Assembly (NCBI GenBank): GCA_028752905.1 | Contig: JAQNBH010000003.1 | Location: 23,685,989 to 23,749,988, forward strand | Source: Cladorhizidae sp. MBARI D1340-BT2 | Lineage: Eukaryota > Porifera > Demospongiae > Poecilosclerida > Cladorhizidae | Direction: 5' to 3' | Length of the DNA stretch: 64,000 nt | Part shown: piece by piece, positions 22,833-37,800 of the stretch | Position numbering within the stretch: the stretch's first letter is position 1 | Layout of the letters: the number at the start of each line of letters is the position of its first letter | Position numbers and translations under genes: made by a program | The notes under the pieces: generated by a model | Told to the model about the DNA's origin: nothing | Databases searched by the model: none | The model's input: only the letters and a program-made list of their open reading frames with translations

Positions 22833-25800
22833 AATATCAAGATAGAGAACACATAATGAAACCTATCATTCGAATCATATCAAGTCCATTACAGTGAAGT
22901 GTGCAGAATATTATGGATGTTTGATATCAACAGAGAGCACAGAGAGAGACCTATCTTAATAGCTATATATCAAGTTTATTCAGTGAAGTGTGGAGAATCT
23001 ATGAAGCTAACCTGTTTAGCATCAAGAGAGAGCAGAGAGAAACCTATCTTGTGATTCTATCAAGTCCATTACTGTGAAGTATGCAGAATATACGGATGTT
23101 TGGTATCAAGAGAGAGAACAGAGAGAGGCCTACCTTTAGAGCTATATATCAAGTCTATTCAGTGAAGTGTGGAGAATCTATGAAGCTAACATGTTTAGCT
23201 CAAGATAGAGAACACTGAGAGATACCTATCTTGCAAGTCCATTACAGTGAAGTGTGCAGAATATATGGATGTTTGGTATCAAGAGAGAGCACTTGGAGAG
23301 TCCTATCTTAATAGCTATATATCAAGTCTATTCAGTGAAGTGTGGATAATCTACGAAGCTAACATGTTTAGCATCAAGTAAGAGTACAATTCATAACTGC
23401 CCTAATTAACAAGACCAAAGTCCCAGATTTTGTCAACTGATAGAGAAGGCCCTTATCTGCAACATGTGAACAGATTATCAATAAATGCAGTGGTTTTTCA
23501 CTGGCAGGCCACCGCTTTGGCAACTGGAAAACGCCTGCAAAAATCCCAAACCTTACCACTTCAAATCATCATAACTTGCTAATACTTAGAGTACTCAAAA
23601 TATTGGCACGTACAAAAGACCGATAATTAGAAGGGCTATCCGGTGATATAAAAATTATCTTTTTGGGGTAAAGTGTAGAAAAGTTATGAGCTTCACGGCA
23701 AAAAACCACAATATTTTTGGGGGGGAAATGAGAAACATATAGACCAAATTAGGGCAAATATCAAGATAGAGAACACATAATGAAACCTATCATTCGAATC
23801 ATATCAAGTCCATTACAGTGAAGTGTGCAGAATATTATGGATGTTTGATATCAACAGAGAGCACAGAGAGAGATCTATCTTAATAGCTATATATCAAGTT
23901 TATTCAGTGAAGTGTGGAGAATCTATGAAGCTAACCTGTTTAGCATCAAGAGAGAGCAGAGAGAAACCTATCTTGTGATTCTATCAAGTCCATTACTGTG
24001 AAGTATGCAGAATATACGGATGTTTGGTATCAAGAGAGAGAACAGAGAGAGGCCTACCTTTAGAGCTATATATCAAGTCTATTCAGTGAAGTGTGGAGAA
24101 TCTATGAAGCTAACATGTTTAGCTCAAGATAGAGAACACTGAGAGATACCTATCTTGCAAGTCCATTACAGTGAAGTGTGCATAATATATGGATGTTTGG
24201 TATCAAGAGAGAGCACTTGGAGAGTCCTATCTTAATAGCTATATATCAAGTCTATTCAGTGAAGTGTGGATAATCTACGAAGCTAACATGTTTAGCATCA
24301 AGTAAGAGTACAATTCATAACTGCCCTAATTAACAAGACCAAAGTCCCAGATTTTGTCAACTGATAGAGAAGGCCCTTATCTGCAACATGTGAACAGATT
24401 ATCAATAAATGCAGTGGTTTTTCACTGGCAGGCCACCGCTTTGGCAACTGGAAAACGCCTGCAAAAATCCCAAACCTTACCACTTCAAATCACCATAACT
24501 TGCTAATACTTAGAGTACTCAAAATATTGGCACGTACAAAAGACAGATAATTAGAAGGGCTATCCGGTGATATAAAAATTATCTTTTTGGGGTAAAGTGT
24601 AGAAAAGTTATGAGCTTCACGGCAAAAAACCACAATATTTTTGGGGGGGAAATGAGAAACATATAGACCAAATTAGGGCAAATATCAAGATAGAGAACAC
24701 ATAATGAAACCTATCATTCGAATCATATCAAGTCCATTACAGTGAAGTGTGCAGAATATTATGGATGTTTGATATCAACAGAGAGCACAGAGAGAGACCT
24801 ATCTTAATAGCTATATATCAAGTTTATTCAGTGAAGTGTGGAGAATCTATGAAGCTAACCTGTTTAGCATCAAGAGAGAGCAGAGAGAAACCTATCTTGT
24901 GATTCTATCAAGTCCATTACTGTGAAGTATGCAGAATATACGGATGTTTGGTATCAAGAGAGAGAACAGAGAGAGGCCTACCTTTAGAGCTATATATCAA
25001 GTCTATTCAGTGAAGTGTGGAGAATCTATGAAGCTAACATGTTTAGCTCAAGATAGAGAACACTGAGAGATACCTATCTTGCAAGTCCATTACAGCGAAG
25101 TGTGCAGAATATATGGATGTTTGGTATCAAGAGAGAGCACTTGGAGAGTCCTATCTTAATAGCTATATATCAAGTCTATTCAGTGAAGTGTGGATAATCT
25201 ACGAAGCTAACATGTTTAGCATCAAGTAAGAGTACAATTCATAACTGCCCTAATTAACAAGACCAAAGTCCCAGATTTTGTCAACTGATAGAGAAGGCCC
25301 TTATCTGCAACATGTGAACAGATTATCAATAAATGCAGTGGTTTTTCACTGGCAGGCCACCGCTTTGGCAACTGGAAAACGCCTGCAAAAATCCCAAACC
25401 TTACCACTTCAAATCATCATAACTTGCTAATACTTAGAGTACTCAAAATATTGGCACGTACAAAAGACAGATAATTAGAAGGGCTATCCGGTGATATAAA
25501 AATTATCTTTTTGGGGTAAAGTGTAGAAAAGTTATGAGCTTCACGGCAAAAAACCACAATATTTTTGGGGGGGAAATGAGAAACATATAGACCAAATTAG
25601 GGCAAATATCAAGATAGAGAACACATAATGAAACCTATCATTCGAATCATATCAAGTCCATTACAGTGAAGTGTGCAGAATATTATGGATGTTTGATATC
25701 AACAGAGAGCACAGAGAGAGATCTATCTTAATAGCTATATATCAAGTTTATTCAGTGAAGTGTGGAGAATCTATGAAGCTAACCTGTTTAGCATCAAGAG

Positions 25801-28800
25801 AGAGCAGAGAGAAACCTATCTTGTGATTCTATCAAGTCCATTACTGTGAAGTATGCAGAATATACGGATGTTTGGTATCAAGAGAGAGAACAGAGAGAGG
25901 CCTACCTTTAGAGCTATATATCAAGTCTATTCAGTGAAGTGTGGAGAATCTATGAAGCTAACATGTTTAGCTCAAGATAGAGAACACTGAGAGATACCTA
26001 TCTTGCAAGTCCATTACAGTGAAGTGTGCATAATATATGGATGTTTGGTATCAAGAGAGAGCACTTGGAGAGTCCTATCTTAATAGCTATATATCAAGTC
26101 TATTCAGTGAAGTGTGGATAATCTACGAAGCTAACATGTTTAGCATCAAGTAAGAGTACAATTCATAACTGCCCTAATTAACAAGACCAAAGTCCCAGAT
26201 TTTGTCAACTGATAGAGAAGGCCCTTATCTGCAACATGTGAACAGATTATCAATAAATGCAGTGGTTTTTCACTGGCAGGCCACCGCTTTGGCAACTGGA
26301 AAACGCCTGCAAAAATCCCAAACCTTACCACTTCAAATCATCATAACTTGCTAATACTTAGAGTACTCAAAATATTGGCACGTACAAAAGACAGATAATT
26401 AGAAGGGCTATCCGGTGATATAAAAATTATCTTTTTGGGGTAAAGTGTAGAAAAGTTATGAGCTTCACGGCAAAAAACCACAATATTTTTGTAGGGGAAA
26501 TGAGAAACATATAGACCAAATTAGGGCAAATATCAAGATAGAGAACACATAATGAAACCTATCATTCGAATCATATCAAGTCCATTACAGTGAAGTGTGC
26601 AGAATATTATGGATGTTTGATATCAACAGAGAGCACAGAGAGAGACCTATCTTAATAGCTATATATCAAGTTTATTCAGTGAAGTGTGGAGAATCTATGA
26701 AGCTAACCTGTTTAGCATCAAGAGAGAGCAGAGAGAAACCTATCTTGTGATTCTATCAAGTCCATTACTGTGAAGTATGCAGAATATACGGATGTTTGGT
26801 ATCAAGAGAGAGAACAGAGAGAGGCCTACCTTTAGAGCTATATATCAAGTCTATTCAGTGAAGTGTGGAGAATCTATGAAGCTAACATGTTTAGCTCAAG
26901 ATAGAGAACACTGAGAGATACCTATCTTGCAAGTCCATTACAGTGAAGTGTGCAGAATATATGGATGTTTGGTATCAAGAGAGAGCACTTGGAGAGTCCT
27001 ATCTTAATAGCTATATATCAAGTCTATTCAGTGAAGTGTGGATAATCTACGAAGCTAACATGTTTAGCATCAAGTAAGAGTACAATTCATAACTGCCCTA
27101 ATTAACAAGACCAAAGTCCCAGATTTTGTCAACTGATAGAGAAGGCCCTTATCTGCAACATGTGAACAGATTATCAATAAATGCAGTGGTTTTTCACTGG
27201 CAGGCCACCGCTTTGGCAACTGGAAAACGCCTGCAAAAATCCCAAACCTTACCACTTCAAATCATCATAACTTGCTAATACTTAGAGTACTCAAAATATT
27301 GGCACGTACAAAAGACAGATAATTAGAAGGGCTATCCGGTGATATAAAAATTATCTTTTTGGGATAAAGTGTAGAAAAGTTATGAGCTTCACGGCCAAAA
27401 AAAAAAATATTTTTGGGGGGGAAATGAGAAACATATAGACCAAATTAGGGCAAATATCAAGATAGAGAACACATAATGAAACCTATCATTCGAATCATAT
27501 CAAGTCCATTACAGTGAAGTGTGCAGAATATTATGGATGTTTGATATCAACAGAGAGCACAGAGAGAGATCTATCTTAATAGCTATATATCAAGTTTATT
27601 CAGTGAAGTGTGGAGAATCTATGAAGCTAACCTGTTTAGCATCAAGAGAGAGCAGAGAGAAACCTATCTTGTGATTCTATCAAGTCCATTACTGTGAAGT
27701 ATGCAGAATATATGGATGTTTGGTATCAAGAGAGAGAACAGAGAGAGGCCTACCTTTAGAGCTATATATCAAGTCTATTCAGTGAAGTGTGGAGAATCTA
27801 TGAAGCTAACATGTTTAGCTCAAGATAGAGAACACTGAGAGATACCTATCTTGCAAGTCCATTACAGTGAAGTGTGCAGAATATATGGATGTTTGGTATC
27901 AAGAGAGAGCACTTGGAGAGTCCTATCTTAATAGCTATATATCAAGTCTATTCAGTGAAGTGTGGATAATCTACGAAGCTAACATGTTTAGCATCAAGTA
28001 AGAGTACAATTCATAACTGCCCTAATTAACAAGACCAAAGTCCCAGATTTTGTCAACTGATAGAGAAGGCCCTTATCTGCAACATGTGAACAGATTATCA
28101 ATAAATGCAGTGGTTTTTCACTGGCAGGCCACCGCTTTGGCAACTGGAAAACGCCAGGAAAAATCCCAAACCTTACCACTTCAAATCACCATAACTTGCT
28201 AATACTTAGAGTACTCAAAATTTTGGCACGTAGAAAAGACAGATAATTAGAAGGGCTATCCGGTGATATAAAAATTATCTTTTTGGGGTAAAGTGTAGAA
28301 AAGTTATGAGCTTCACGGCCAAAAAAAACAATATTTTTGGGGGGGAAATGAGAAACATATAGACCAAATTAGGGCAAATATCAAGATAGAGAACACATAA
28401 TGAAACCTATCATTCGAATCATATCAAGTCCATTACAGTGAAGTGTGCAGAATATTATGGATGTTTGATATCAACAGAGAGCACAGAGAGAGATCTATCT
28501 TAATAGCTATATATCAAGTTTATTCAGTGAAGTGTGGAGAATCTATGAAGCTAACCTGTTTAGCATCAAGAGAGAGCAGAGAGAAACCTATCTTGTGATT
28601 CTATCAAGTCCATTACTGTGAAGTATGCAGAATATACGGATGTTTGGTATCAAGAGAGAGAACAGAGAGAGGCCTACCTTTAGAGCTATATATCAAGTCT
28701 ATTCAGTGAAGTGTGGAGAATCTATGAAGCTAACATGTTTAGCTCAAGATAGAGAACACTGAGAGATACCTATCTTGCAAGTCCATTACAGTGAAGTGTG

Positions 28801-31800
28801 CATAATATATGGATGTTTGGTATCAAGAGAGAGCACTTGGAGAGTCCTATCTTAATAGCTATATATCAAGTCTATTCAGTGAAGTGTGGATAATCTACGA
28901 AGCTAACATGTTTAGCATCAAGTAAGAGTACAATTCATAACTGCCCTAATTAACAAGACCAAAGTCCCAGATTTTGTCAACTGATAGAGAAGGCCCTTAT
29001 CTGCAACATGTGAACAGATTATCAATAAATGCAGTGGTTTTTCACTGGCAGGCCACCGCTTTGGCAACTGGAAAACGCCTGCAAAAATCCCAAACCTTAC
29101 CACTTCAAATCATCATAACTTGCTAATACTTAGAGTACTCAAAATATTGGCACGTACAAAAGACAGATAATTAGAAGGGCTATCCGGTGATATAAAAATT
29201 ATCTTTTTGGGGTAAAGTGTAGAAAAGTTATGAGCTTCACGGCAAAAAACCACAATATTTTTGTAGGGGAAATGAGAAACATATAGACCAAATTAGGGCA
29301 AATATCAAGATAGAGAACACATAATGAAACCTATCATTCGAATCATATCAAGTCCATTACAGTGAAGTGTGCAGAATATTATGGATGTTTGATATCAACA
29401 GAGAGCACAGAGAGAGACCTATCTTAATAGCTATATATCAAGTTTATTCAGTGAAGTGTGGAGAATCTATGAAGCTAACCTGTTTAGCATCAAGAGAGAG
29501 CAGAGAGAAACCTATCTTGTGATTCTATCAAGTCCATTACTGTGAAGTATGCAGAATATACGGATGTTTGGTATCAAGAGAGAGAACAGAGAGAGGCCTA
29601 CCTTTAGAGCTATATATCAAGTCTATTCAGTGAAGTGTGGAGAATCTATGAAGCTAACATGTTTAGCTCAAGATAGAGAACACTGAGAGATACCTATCTT
29701 GCAAGTCCATTACAGTGAAGTGTGCAGAATATATGGATGTTTGGTATCAAGAGAGAGCACTTGGAGAGTCCTATCTTAATAGCTATATATCAAGTCTATT
29801 CAGTGAAGTGTGGATAATCTACGAAGCTAACATGTTTAGCATCAAGTAAGAGTACAATTCATAACTGCCCTAATTAACAAGACCAAAGTCCCAGATTTTG
29901 TCAACTGATAGAGAAGGCCCTTATCTGCAACATGTGAACAGATTATCAATAAATGCAGTGGTTTTTCACTGGCAGGCCACCGCTTTGGCAACTGGAAAAC
30001 GCCTGCAAAAATCCCAAACCTTACCACTTCAAATCATCATAACTTGCTAATACTTAGAGTACTCAAAATATTGGCACGTACAAAAGACAGATAATTAGAA
30101 GGGCTATCCGGTGATATAAAAATTATCTTTTTGGGATAAAGTGTAGAAAAGTTATGAGCTTCACGGCCAAAAAAAAAAATATTTTTGGGGGGGAAATGAG
30201 AAACATATAGACCAAATTAGGGCAAATATCAAGATAGAGAACACATAATGAAACCTATCATTCGAATCATATCAAGTCCATTACAGTGAAGTGTGCAGAA
30301 TATTATGGATGTTTGATATCAACAGAGAGCACAGAGAGAGATCTATCTTAATAGCTATATATCAAGTTTATTCAGTGAAGTGTGGAGAATCTATGAAGCT
30401 AACCTGTTTAGCATCAAGAGAGAGCAGAGAGAAACCTATCTTGTGATTCTATCAAGTCCATTACTGTGAAGTATGCAGAATATATGGATGTTTGGTATCA
30501 AGAGAGAGAACAGAGAGAGGCCTACCTTTAGAGCTATATATCAAGTCTATTCAGTGAAGTGTGGAGAATCTATGAAGCTAACATGTTTAGCTCAAGATAG
30601 AGAACACTGAGAGATACCTATCTTGCAAGTCCATTACAGTGAAGTGTGCAGAATATATGGATGTTTGGTATCAAGAGAGAGCACTTGGAGAGTCCTATCT
30701 TAATAGCTATATATCAAGTCTATTCAGTGAAGTGTGGATAATCTACGAAGCTAACATGTTTAGCATCAAGTAAGAGTACAATTCATAACTGCCCTAATTA
30801 ACAAGACCAAAGTCCCAGATTTTGTCAACTGATAGAGAAGGCCCTTATCTGCAACATGTGAACAGATTATCAATAAATGCAGTGGTTTTTCACTGGCAGG
30901 CCACCGCTTTGGCAACTGGAAAACGCCAGGAAAAATCCCAAACCTTACCACTTCAAATCACCATAACTTGCTAATACTTAGAGTACTCAAAATTTTGGCA
31001 CGTAGAAAAGACAGATAATTAGAAGGGCTATCCGGTGATATAAAAATTATCTTTTTGGGGTAAAGTGTAGAAAAGTTATGAGCTTCACGGCCAAAAAAAA
31101 CAATATTTTTGGGGGGGAAATGAGAAACATATAGACCAAATTAGGGCAAATATCAAGATAGAGAACACATAATGAAACCTATCATTCGAATCATATCAAG
31201 TCCATTACAGTGAAGTGTGCAGAATATTATGGATGTTTGATATCAACAGAGAGCACAGAGAGAGACCTATCTTAATAGCTATATATCAAGTTTATTCAGT
31301 GAAGTGTGGAGAATCTATGAAGCTAACCTGTTTAGCATCAAGAGAGAGCAGAGAGAAACCTATCTTGTGATTCTATCAAGTCCATTACTGTGAAGTATGC
31401 AGAATATACGGATGTTTGGTATCAAGAGAGAGAACAGAGAGAGGCCTACCTTTAGAGCTATATATCAAGTCTATTCAGTGAAGTGTGGAGAATCTATGAA
31501 GCTAACATGTTTAGCTCAAGATAGAGAACACTGAGAGATACCTATCTTGCAAGTCCATTACAGTGAAGTGTGCAGAATATATGGATGCTTGGTATCAAGA
31601 GAGAGCACTTGGAGAGTCCTATCTTAATAGCTATATATCAAGTCTATTCAGTGAAGTGTGGATAATCTACGAAGCTAACATGTTTAGCATCAAGTAAGAG
31701 TACAATTCATAACTGCCCTAATTAACAAGACCAAAGTCCCAGATTTTGTCAACTGATAGAGAAGGCCCTTATCTGCAACATGTGAACAGATTATCAATAA

Positions 31801-34800
31801 ATGCAGTGGTTTTTCACTGGCAGGCCACCGCTTTGGCAACTGGAAAACGCCAGGAAAAATCCCAAACCTTACCACTTCAAATCACCATAACTTGCTAATA
31901 CTTAGAGTAGTCAAAATTTTGGCACGTACAAAAGACAGATAATTAGAAGGGCTATCCGATGATATAAAAATTATCTTTTTGGGGTAAAGTGTAGAAAAGT
32001 TATGAGCTTCACGGCCAAAAAAAACAATATTTTTTGGGGGGAAATGAGAAACATATAGACCAAATTAGGGCAAATATCAAGATAGAGAACACATAATGAA
32101 ACCTATCATTCGAATCATATCAAGTCCATTACAGTGAAGTGTGCAGAATATTATGGATGTTTGATATCAACAGAGAGCACAGAGAGAGATCTATCTTAAT
32201 AGCTATATATCAAGTTTATTCAGTGAAGTGTGGAGAATCTATGAAGCTAACCTGTTTAGCATCAAGAGAGAGCAGAGAGAAACCTATCTTGTGATTCTAT
32301 CAAGTCCATTACTGTGAAGTATGCAGAATATACGGATGTTTGGTATCAAGAGAGAGAACAGAGAGAGGCCTACCTTTAGAGCTATATATCAAGTCTATTC
32401 AGTGAAGTGTGGAGAATCTATGAAGCTAACATGTTTAGCTCAAGATAGAGAACACTGAGAGATACCTATCTTGCAAGTCCATTACAGTGAAGTGTGCAGA
32501 ATATATGGATGCTTGGTATCAAGAGAGAGCACTTGGAGAGTCCTATCTTAATAGCTATATATCAAGTCTATTCAGTGAAGTGTGGATAATCTACGAAGCT
32601 AACATGTTTAGCATCAAGTAAGAGTACAATTCATAACTGCCCTAATTAACAAGACCAAAGTCCCAGATTTTGTCAACTGATAGAGAAGGCCCTTATCTGC
32701 AACATGTGAACAGATTATCAATAAATGCAGTGGTTTTTCACTGGCAGGCCACCGCTTTGGCAACTGGAAAACGCCAGGAAAAATCCCAAACCTTACCACT
32801 TCAAATCATCATAACTTGCTAATACTTAGAGTACTCAAAATTTTGGCACGTACAAAAGACAGATAATTAGAAGGGCTATCCGGTGATATAAAAATTATCT
32901 TTTTGGGATAAAGTGTAGAAAAGTTATGAACTTCACGGCCAAAAAAAAAATATTTTTGGGGGGGAAATGAGAAACATATAGACCAAATTAGGGCAAATAT
33001 CAAGATAGAGAACACATAATGAAACCTATCATTCGAATCATATCAAGTCCATTACAGTGAAGTTTGCAGAATATTATGGATGTTTGATATCAACAGAGAG
33101 CACAGAGAGAGACCTATCTTAATAGCTATATATCAAGTTTATTCAGTGAAGTGTGGAGAATCTATGAAGCTAACCTGTTTAGCATCAAGAGAGAGCAGAG
33201 AGAAACCTATCTTGTGATTCTATCAAGTCCATTACTGTGAAGTATGCAGAATATACGGATGTTTGGTATCAAGAGAGAGAACAGAGAGAGGCCTACCTTT
33301 AGAGCTATATATCAAGTCTCTTCAGTGAAGTGTGGAGAATCTATGAAGCTAACATGTTTAGCTCAAGATAGAGAACACTGAGAGATACCTATCTTGCAAG
33401 TCCATTACAGTGAAGTGTGCAGAATATATGGATGCTTGGTATCAAGAGAGAGCACTTGGAGAGTCCTATCTTAATAGCTATATATCAAGTCTATTCAGTG
33501 AAGTGTGGATAATCTACGAAGCTAACATGTTTAGCATCAAGTAAGAGTACAATTCATAACTGCCCTAATTAACAAGACCAAAGTCCCAGATTTTGTCAAC
33601 TGATAGAGAAGGCCCTTATCTGCAACATGTGAACAGATTATCAATAAATGCAGTGGTTTTTCACTGGCAGGCCACCGCTTTGGCAACTGGAAAACGCCAG
33701 GAAAAATCCCAAACCTTACCACTTCAAATCACCATAACTTGCTAATACTTAGAGTACTCAAAATTTTGGCACGTAGAAAAGACAGATAATTAGAAGGGCT
33801 ATCCGGTGATATAAAAATTATCTTTTTGGGGTAAAGTGTAGAAAAGTTATGAGCTTCACGGCCAAAAAAAACAATATTTTTGGGGGGGAAATGAGAAACA
33901 TATAGACCAAATTAGGGCAAATATCAAGATAGAGAACACATAATGAAACCTATCATTCGAATCATATCAAGTCCATTACAGTGAAGTGTGCAGAATATTA
34001 TGGATGTTTGATATCAACAGAGAGCACAGAGAGAGACCTATCTTAATAGCTATATATCAAGTTTATTCAGTGAAGTGTGGAGAATCTATGAAGCTAACCT
34101 GTTTAGCATCAAGAGAGAGCAGAGAGAAACCTATCTTGTGATTCTATCAAGTCCATTACTGTGAAGTATGCAGAATATACGGATGTTTGGTATCAAGAGA
34201 GAGAACAGAGAGAGGCCTACCTTTAGAGCTATATATCAAGTCTATTCAGTGAAGTGTGGAGAATCTATGAAGCTAACATGTTTAGCTCAAGATAGAGAAC
34301 ACTGAGAGATACCTATCTTGCAAGTCCATTACAGCGAAGTGTGCAGAATATATGGATGTTTGGTATCAAGAGAGAGCACTTGGAGAGTCCTATCTTAATA
34401 GCTATATATCAAGTATATTCAGTGAAGTGTGGATAATCTACGAAGCTAACATGTTTAGCATCAAGTAAGAGTACAATTCATAACTACCCTAATTAACAAG
34501 ACCAAAGTCCCAGATTTTGTCAACTGATAGAGAAGGCCCTTATCTGCAACATGTGAACAGATTATCAATAAATGCAGTGGTTTTTCACTGGCAGGCCACC
34601 GCTTTGGCAACTGGAAAACGCCAGGAAAAATCCCAAACCTTACCACTTCAAATCACCATAACTTGCTAATACTTAGAGTAGTCAAAATTTTGGCACGTAC
34701 AAAAGACAGATAATTAGAAGGGCTATCCGATGATATAAAAATTATCTTTTTGGGGTAAAGTGTAGAAAAGTTATGAGCTTCACGGCCAAAAAAAAAAATA

Positions 34801-37800
34801 TTTTTTGGGGGGAAATGAGAAACATATAGACCAAATTAGGGCAAATATCAAGATAGAGAACACATAATGAAACCTATCATTCGAATCATATCAAGTCCAT
34901 TACAGTGAAGTGTGCAGAATATTATGGCTGTTTGATATCAACAGAGAGCACAGAGAGAGACCTATCTTAATAGCTATATATCAAGTTTATTCAGTGAAGT
35001 GTGGAGAATCTATGAAGCTAACCTGTTTAGCATCAAGAGAGAGCAGAGAGAAACCTATCTTGTGATTCTATCAAGTCCATTACTGTGAAGTATGCAGAAT
35101 ATACGGATGTTTGGTATCAAGAGAGAGAACAGAGAGAGGCCTACCTTTAGAGCTATATATCAAGTCTATTCAGTGAAGTGTGGAGAATCTATGAAGCTAA
35201 CATGTTTAGCTCAAGATAGAGAACACTGAGAGATACCTATCTTGCAAGTCCATTACAGTGAAGTGTGCAGAATATATGGATGCTTGGTATCAAGAGAGAG
35301 CACTTGGAGAGTCCTATCTTAATAGCTATATATCAAGTCTATTCAGTGAAGTGTGGATAATCTACGAAGCTAACATGTTTAGCATCAAGTAAGAGTACAA
35401 TTCATAACTGCCCTAATTAACAAGACCAAAGTCCCAGATTTTGTCAACTGATAGAGAAGGCCCTTATCTGCAACATGTGAACAGATTATCAATAAATGCA
35501 GTGGTTTTTCACTGGCAGGCCACCGCTTTGGCAACTGGAAAACGCCAGGAAAAATCCCAAACCTTACCACTTCAAATCATCATAACTTGCTAATACTTAG
35601 AGTACTCAAAATTTTGGCACGTACAAAAGACAGATAATTAGAAGGGCTATCCGGTGATATAAAAATTATCTTTTTGGGATAAAGTGTAGAAAAGTTATGA
35701 GCTTCACGGCCAAAAAAAAAATATTTTTGGGGGGGAAATGAGAAACATATAGACCAAATTAGGGCAAATATCAAGATAGAGAACACATAATGAAACCTAT
35801 CATTCGAATCATATCAAGTCCATTACAGTGAAGTTTGCAGAATATTATGGATGTTTGATATCAACAGAGAGCACAGAGAGAGACCTATCTTAATAGCTAT
35901 ATATCAAGTTTATTCAGTGAAGTGTGGAGAATCTATGAAGCTAACCTGTTTAGCATCAAGAGAGAGCAGAGAGAAACCTATCTTGTGATTCTATCAAGTC
36001 CATTACTGTGAAGTATGCAGAATATACGGATGTTTGGTATCAAGAGAGAGAACAGAGAGAGGCCTACCTTTAGAGCTATATATCAAGTCTCTTCAGTGAA
36101 GTGTGGAGAATCTATGAAGCTAACATGTTTAGCTCAAGATAGAGAACACTGAGAGATACCTATCTTGCAAGTCCATTACAGTGAAGTGTGCAGAATATAT
36201 GGATGCTTGGTATCAAGAGAGAGCACTTGGAGAGTCCTATCTTAATAGCTATATATCAAGTCTATTCAGTGAAGTGTGGATAATCTACGAAGCTAACATG
36301 TTTAGCATCAAGTAAGAGTACAATTCATAACTGCCCTAATTAACAAGACCAAAGTCCCAGATTTTGTCAACTGATAGAGAAGGCCCTTATCTGCAACATG
36401 TGAACAGATTATCAATAAATGCAGTGGTTTTTCACTGGCAGGCCACCGCTTTGGCAACTGGAAAACGCCAGGAAAAATCCCAAACCTTACCACTTCAAAT
36501 CACCATAACTTGCTAATACTTAGAGTACTCAAAATTTTGGCACGTAGAAAAGACAGATAATTAGAAGGGCTATCCGGTGATATAAAAATTATCTTTTTGG
36601 GGTAAAGTGTAGAAAAGTTATGAGCTTCACGGCCAAAAAAAACAATATTTTTGGGGGGGAAATGAGAAACATATAGACCAAATTAGGGCAAATATCAAGA
36701 TAGAGAACACATAATGAAACCTATCATTCGAATCATATCAAGTCCATTACAGTGAAGTGTGCAGAATATTATGGATGTTTGATATCAACAGAGAGCACAG
36801 AGAGAGACCTATCTTAATAGCTATATATCAAGTTTATTCAGTGAAGTGTGGAGAATCTATGAAGCTAACCTGTTTAGCATCAAGAGAGAGCAGAGAGAAA
36901 CCTATCTTGTGATTCTATCAAGTCCATTACTGTGAAGTATGCAGAATATACGGATGTTTGGTATCAAGAGAGAGAACAGAGAGAGGCCTACCTTTAGAGC
37001 TATATATCAAGTCTATTCAGTGAAGTGTGGAGAATCTATGAAGCTAACATGTTTAGCTCAAGATAGAGAACACTGAGAGATACCTATCTTGCAAGTCCAT
37101 TACAGCGAAGTGTGCAGAATATATGGATGTTTGGTATCAAGAGAGAGCACTTGGAGAGTCCTATCTTAATAGCTATATATCAAGTATATTCAGTGAAGTG
37201 TGGATAATCTACGAAGCTAACATGTTTAGCATCAAGTAAGAGTACAATTCATAACTACCCTAATTAACAAGACCAAAGTCCCAGATTTTGTCAACTGATA
37301 GAGAAGGCCCTTATCTGCAACATGTGAACAGATTATCAATAAATGCAGTGGTTTTTCACTGGCAGGCCACCGCTTTGGCAACTGGAAAACGCCAGGAAAA
37401 ATCCCAAACCTTACCACTTCAAATCACCATAACTTGCTAATACTTAGAGTAGTCAAAATTTTGGCACGTACAAAAGACAGATAATTAGAAGGGCTATCCG
37501 ATGATATAAAAATTATCTTTTTGGGGTAAAGTGTAGAAAAGTTATGAGCTTCACGGCCAAAAAAAAAAATATTTTTTGGGGGGAAATGAGAAACATATAG
37601 ACCAAATTAGGGCAAATATCAAGATAGAGAACACATAATGAAACCTATCATTCGAATCATATCAAGTCCATTACAGTGAAGTGTGCAGAATATTATGGCT
37701 GTTTGATATCAACAGAGAGCACAGAGAGAGACCTATCTTAATAGCTATATATCAAGTTTATTCAGTGAAGTGTGGAGAATCTATGAAGCTAACCTGTTTA

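Larger units (their letters stand above)
22450..23373. repeat. Representative 924-bp satellite unit
   Basis: A clean unit for describing structure. From the anchor, the different segment runs to about 22837. Monomers then follow with caag boundaries at 22838 (43-bp right fragment), 22881, 22971, 23061, 23150, 23234 and 23323 (51-bp left fragment to 23373). Complete monomers are 90, 90, 89, 84 and 89 bp. Odd and even monomers resemble each other less than alternate ones do, giving a dimer period of 173-180 bp. The 43-bp and 51-bp fragments together make one monomer split by the different segment. The dimer length is close to nucleosome-repeat length, as in many centromeric satellites; that comparison is inference only. 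Confidence 0.88.
18927..24297. repeat. Three-unit duplication (one copy with the short unit)
   Basis: Markers in units 18927, 19851 and 20602 recur in 21526, 22450 and 23374. Examples: tcaaatgatag at about 19910 and 22509, the tggatgcttgg variant at about 19743 and 22343, and atatcgagttt at about 18521 and 21119. The spacing is about 2,600 bp, that is three units minus the 173-bp loss. The loss therefore probably happened after the duplication, in the left copy. Confidence 0.7.

Noticed and set aside
22868..22884. CENP-B-box-like site at the ttcgaatcatatcaag stretch
   Set aside because: It shares only the TTCG start and an A; the CGGG part is missing.
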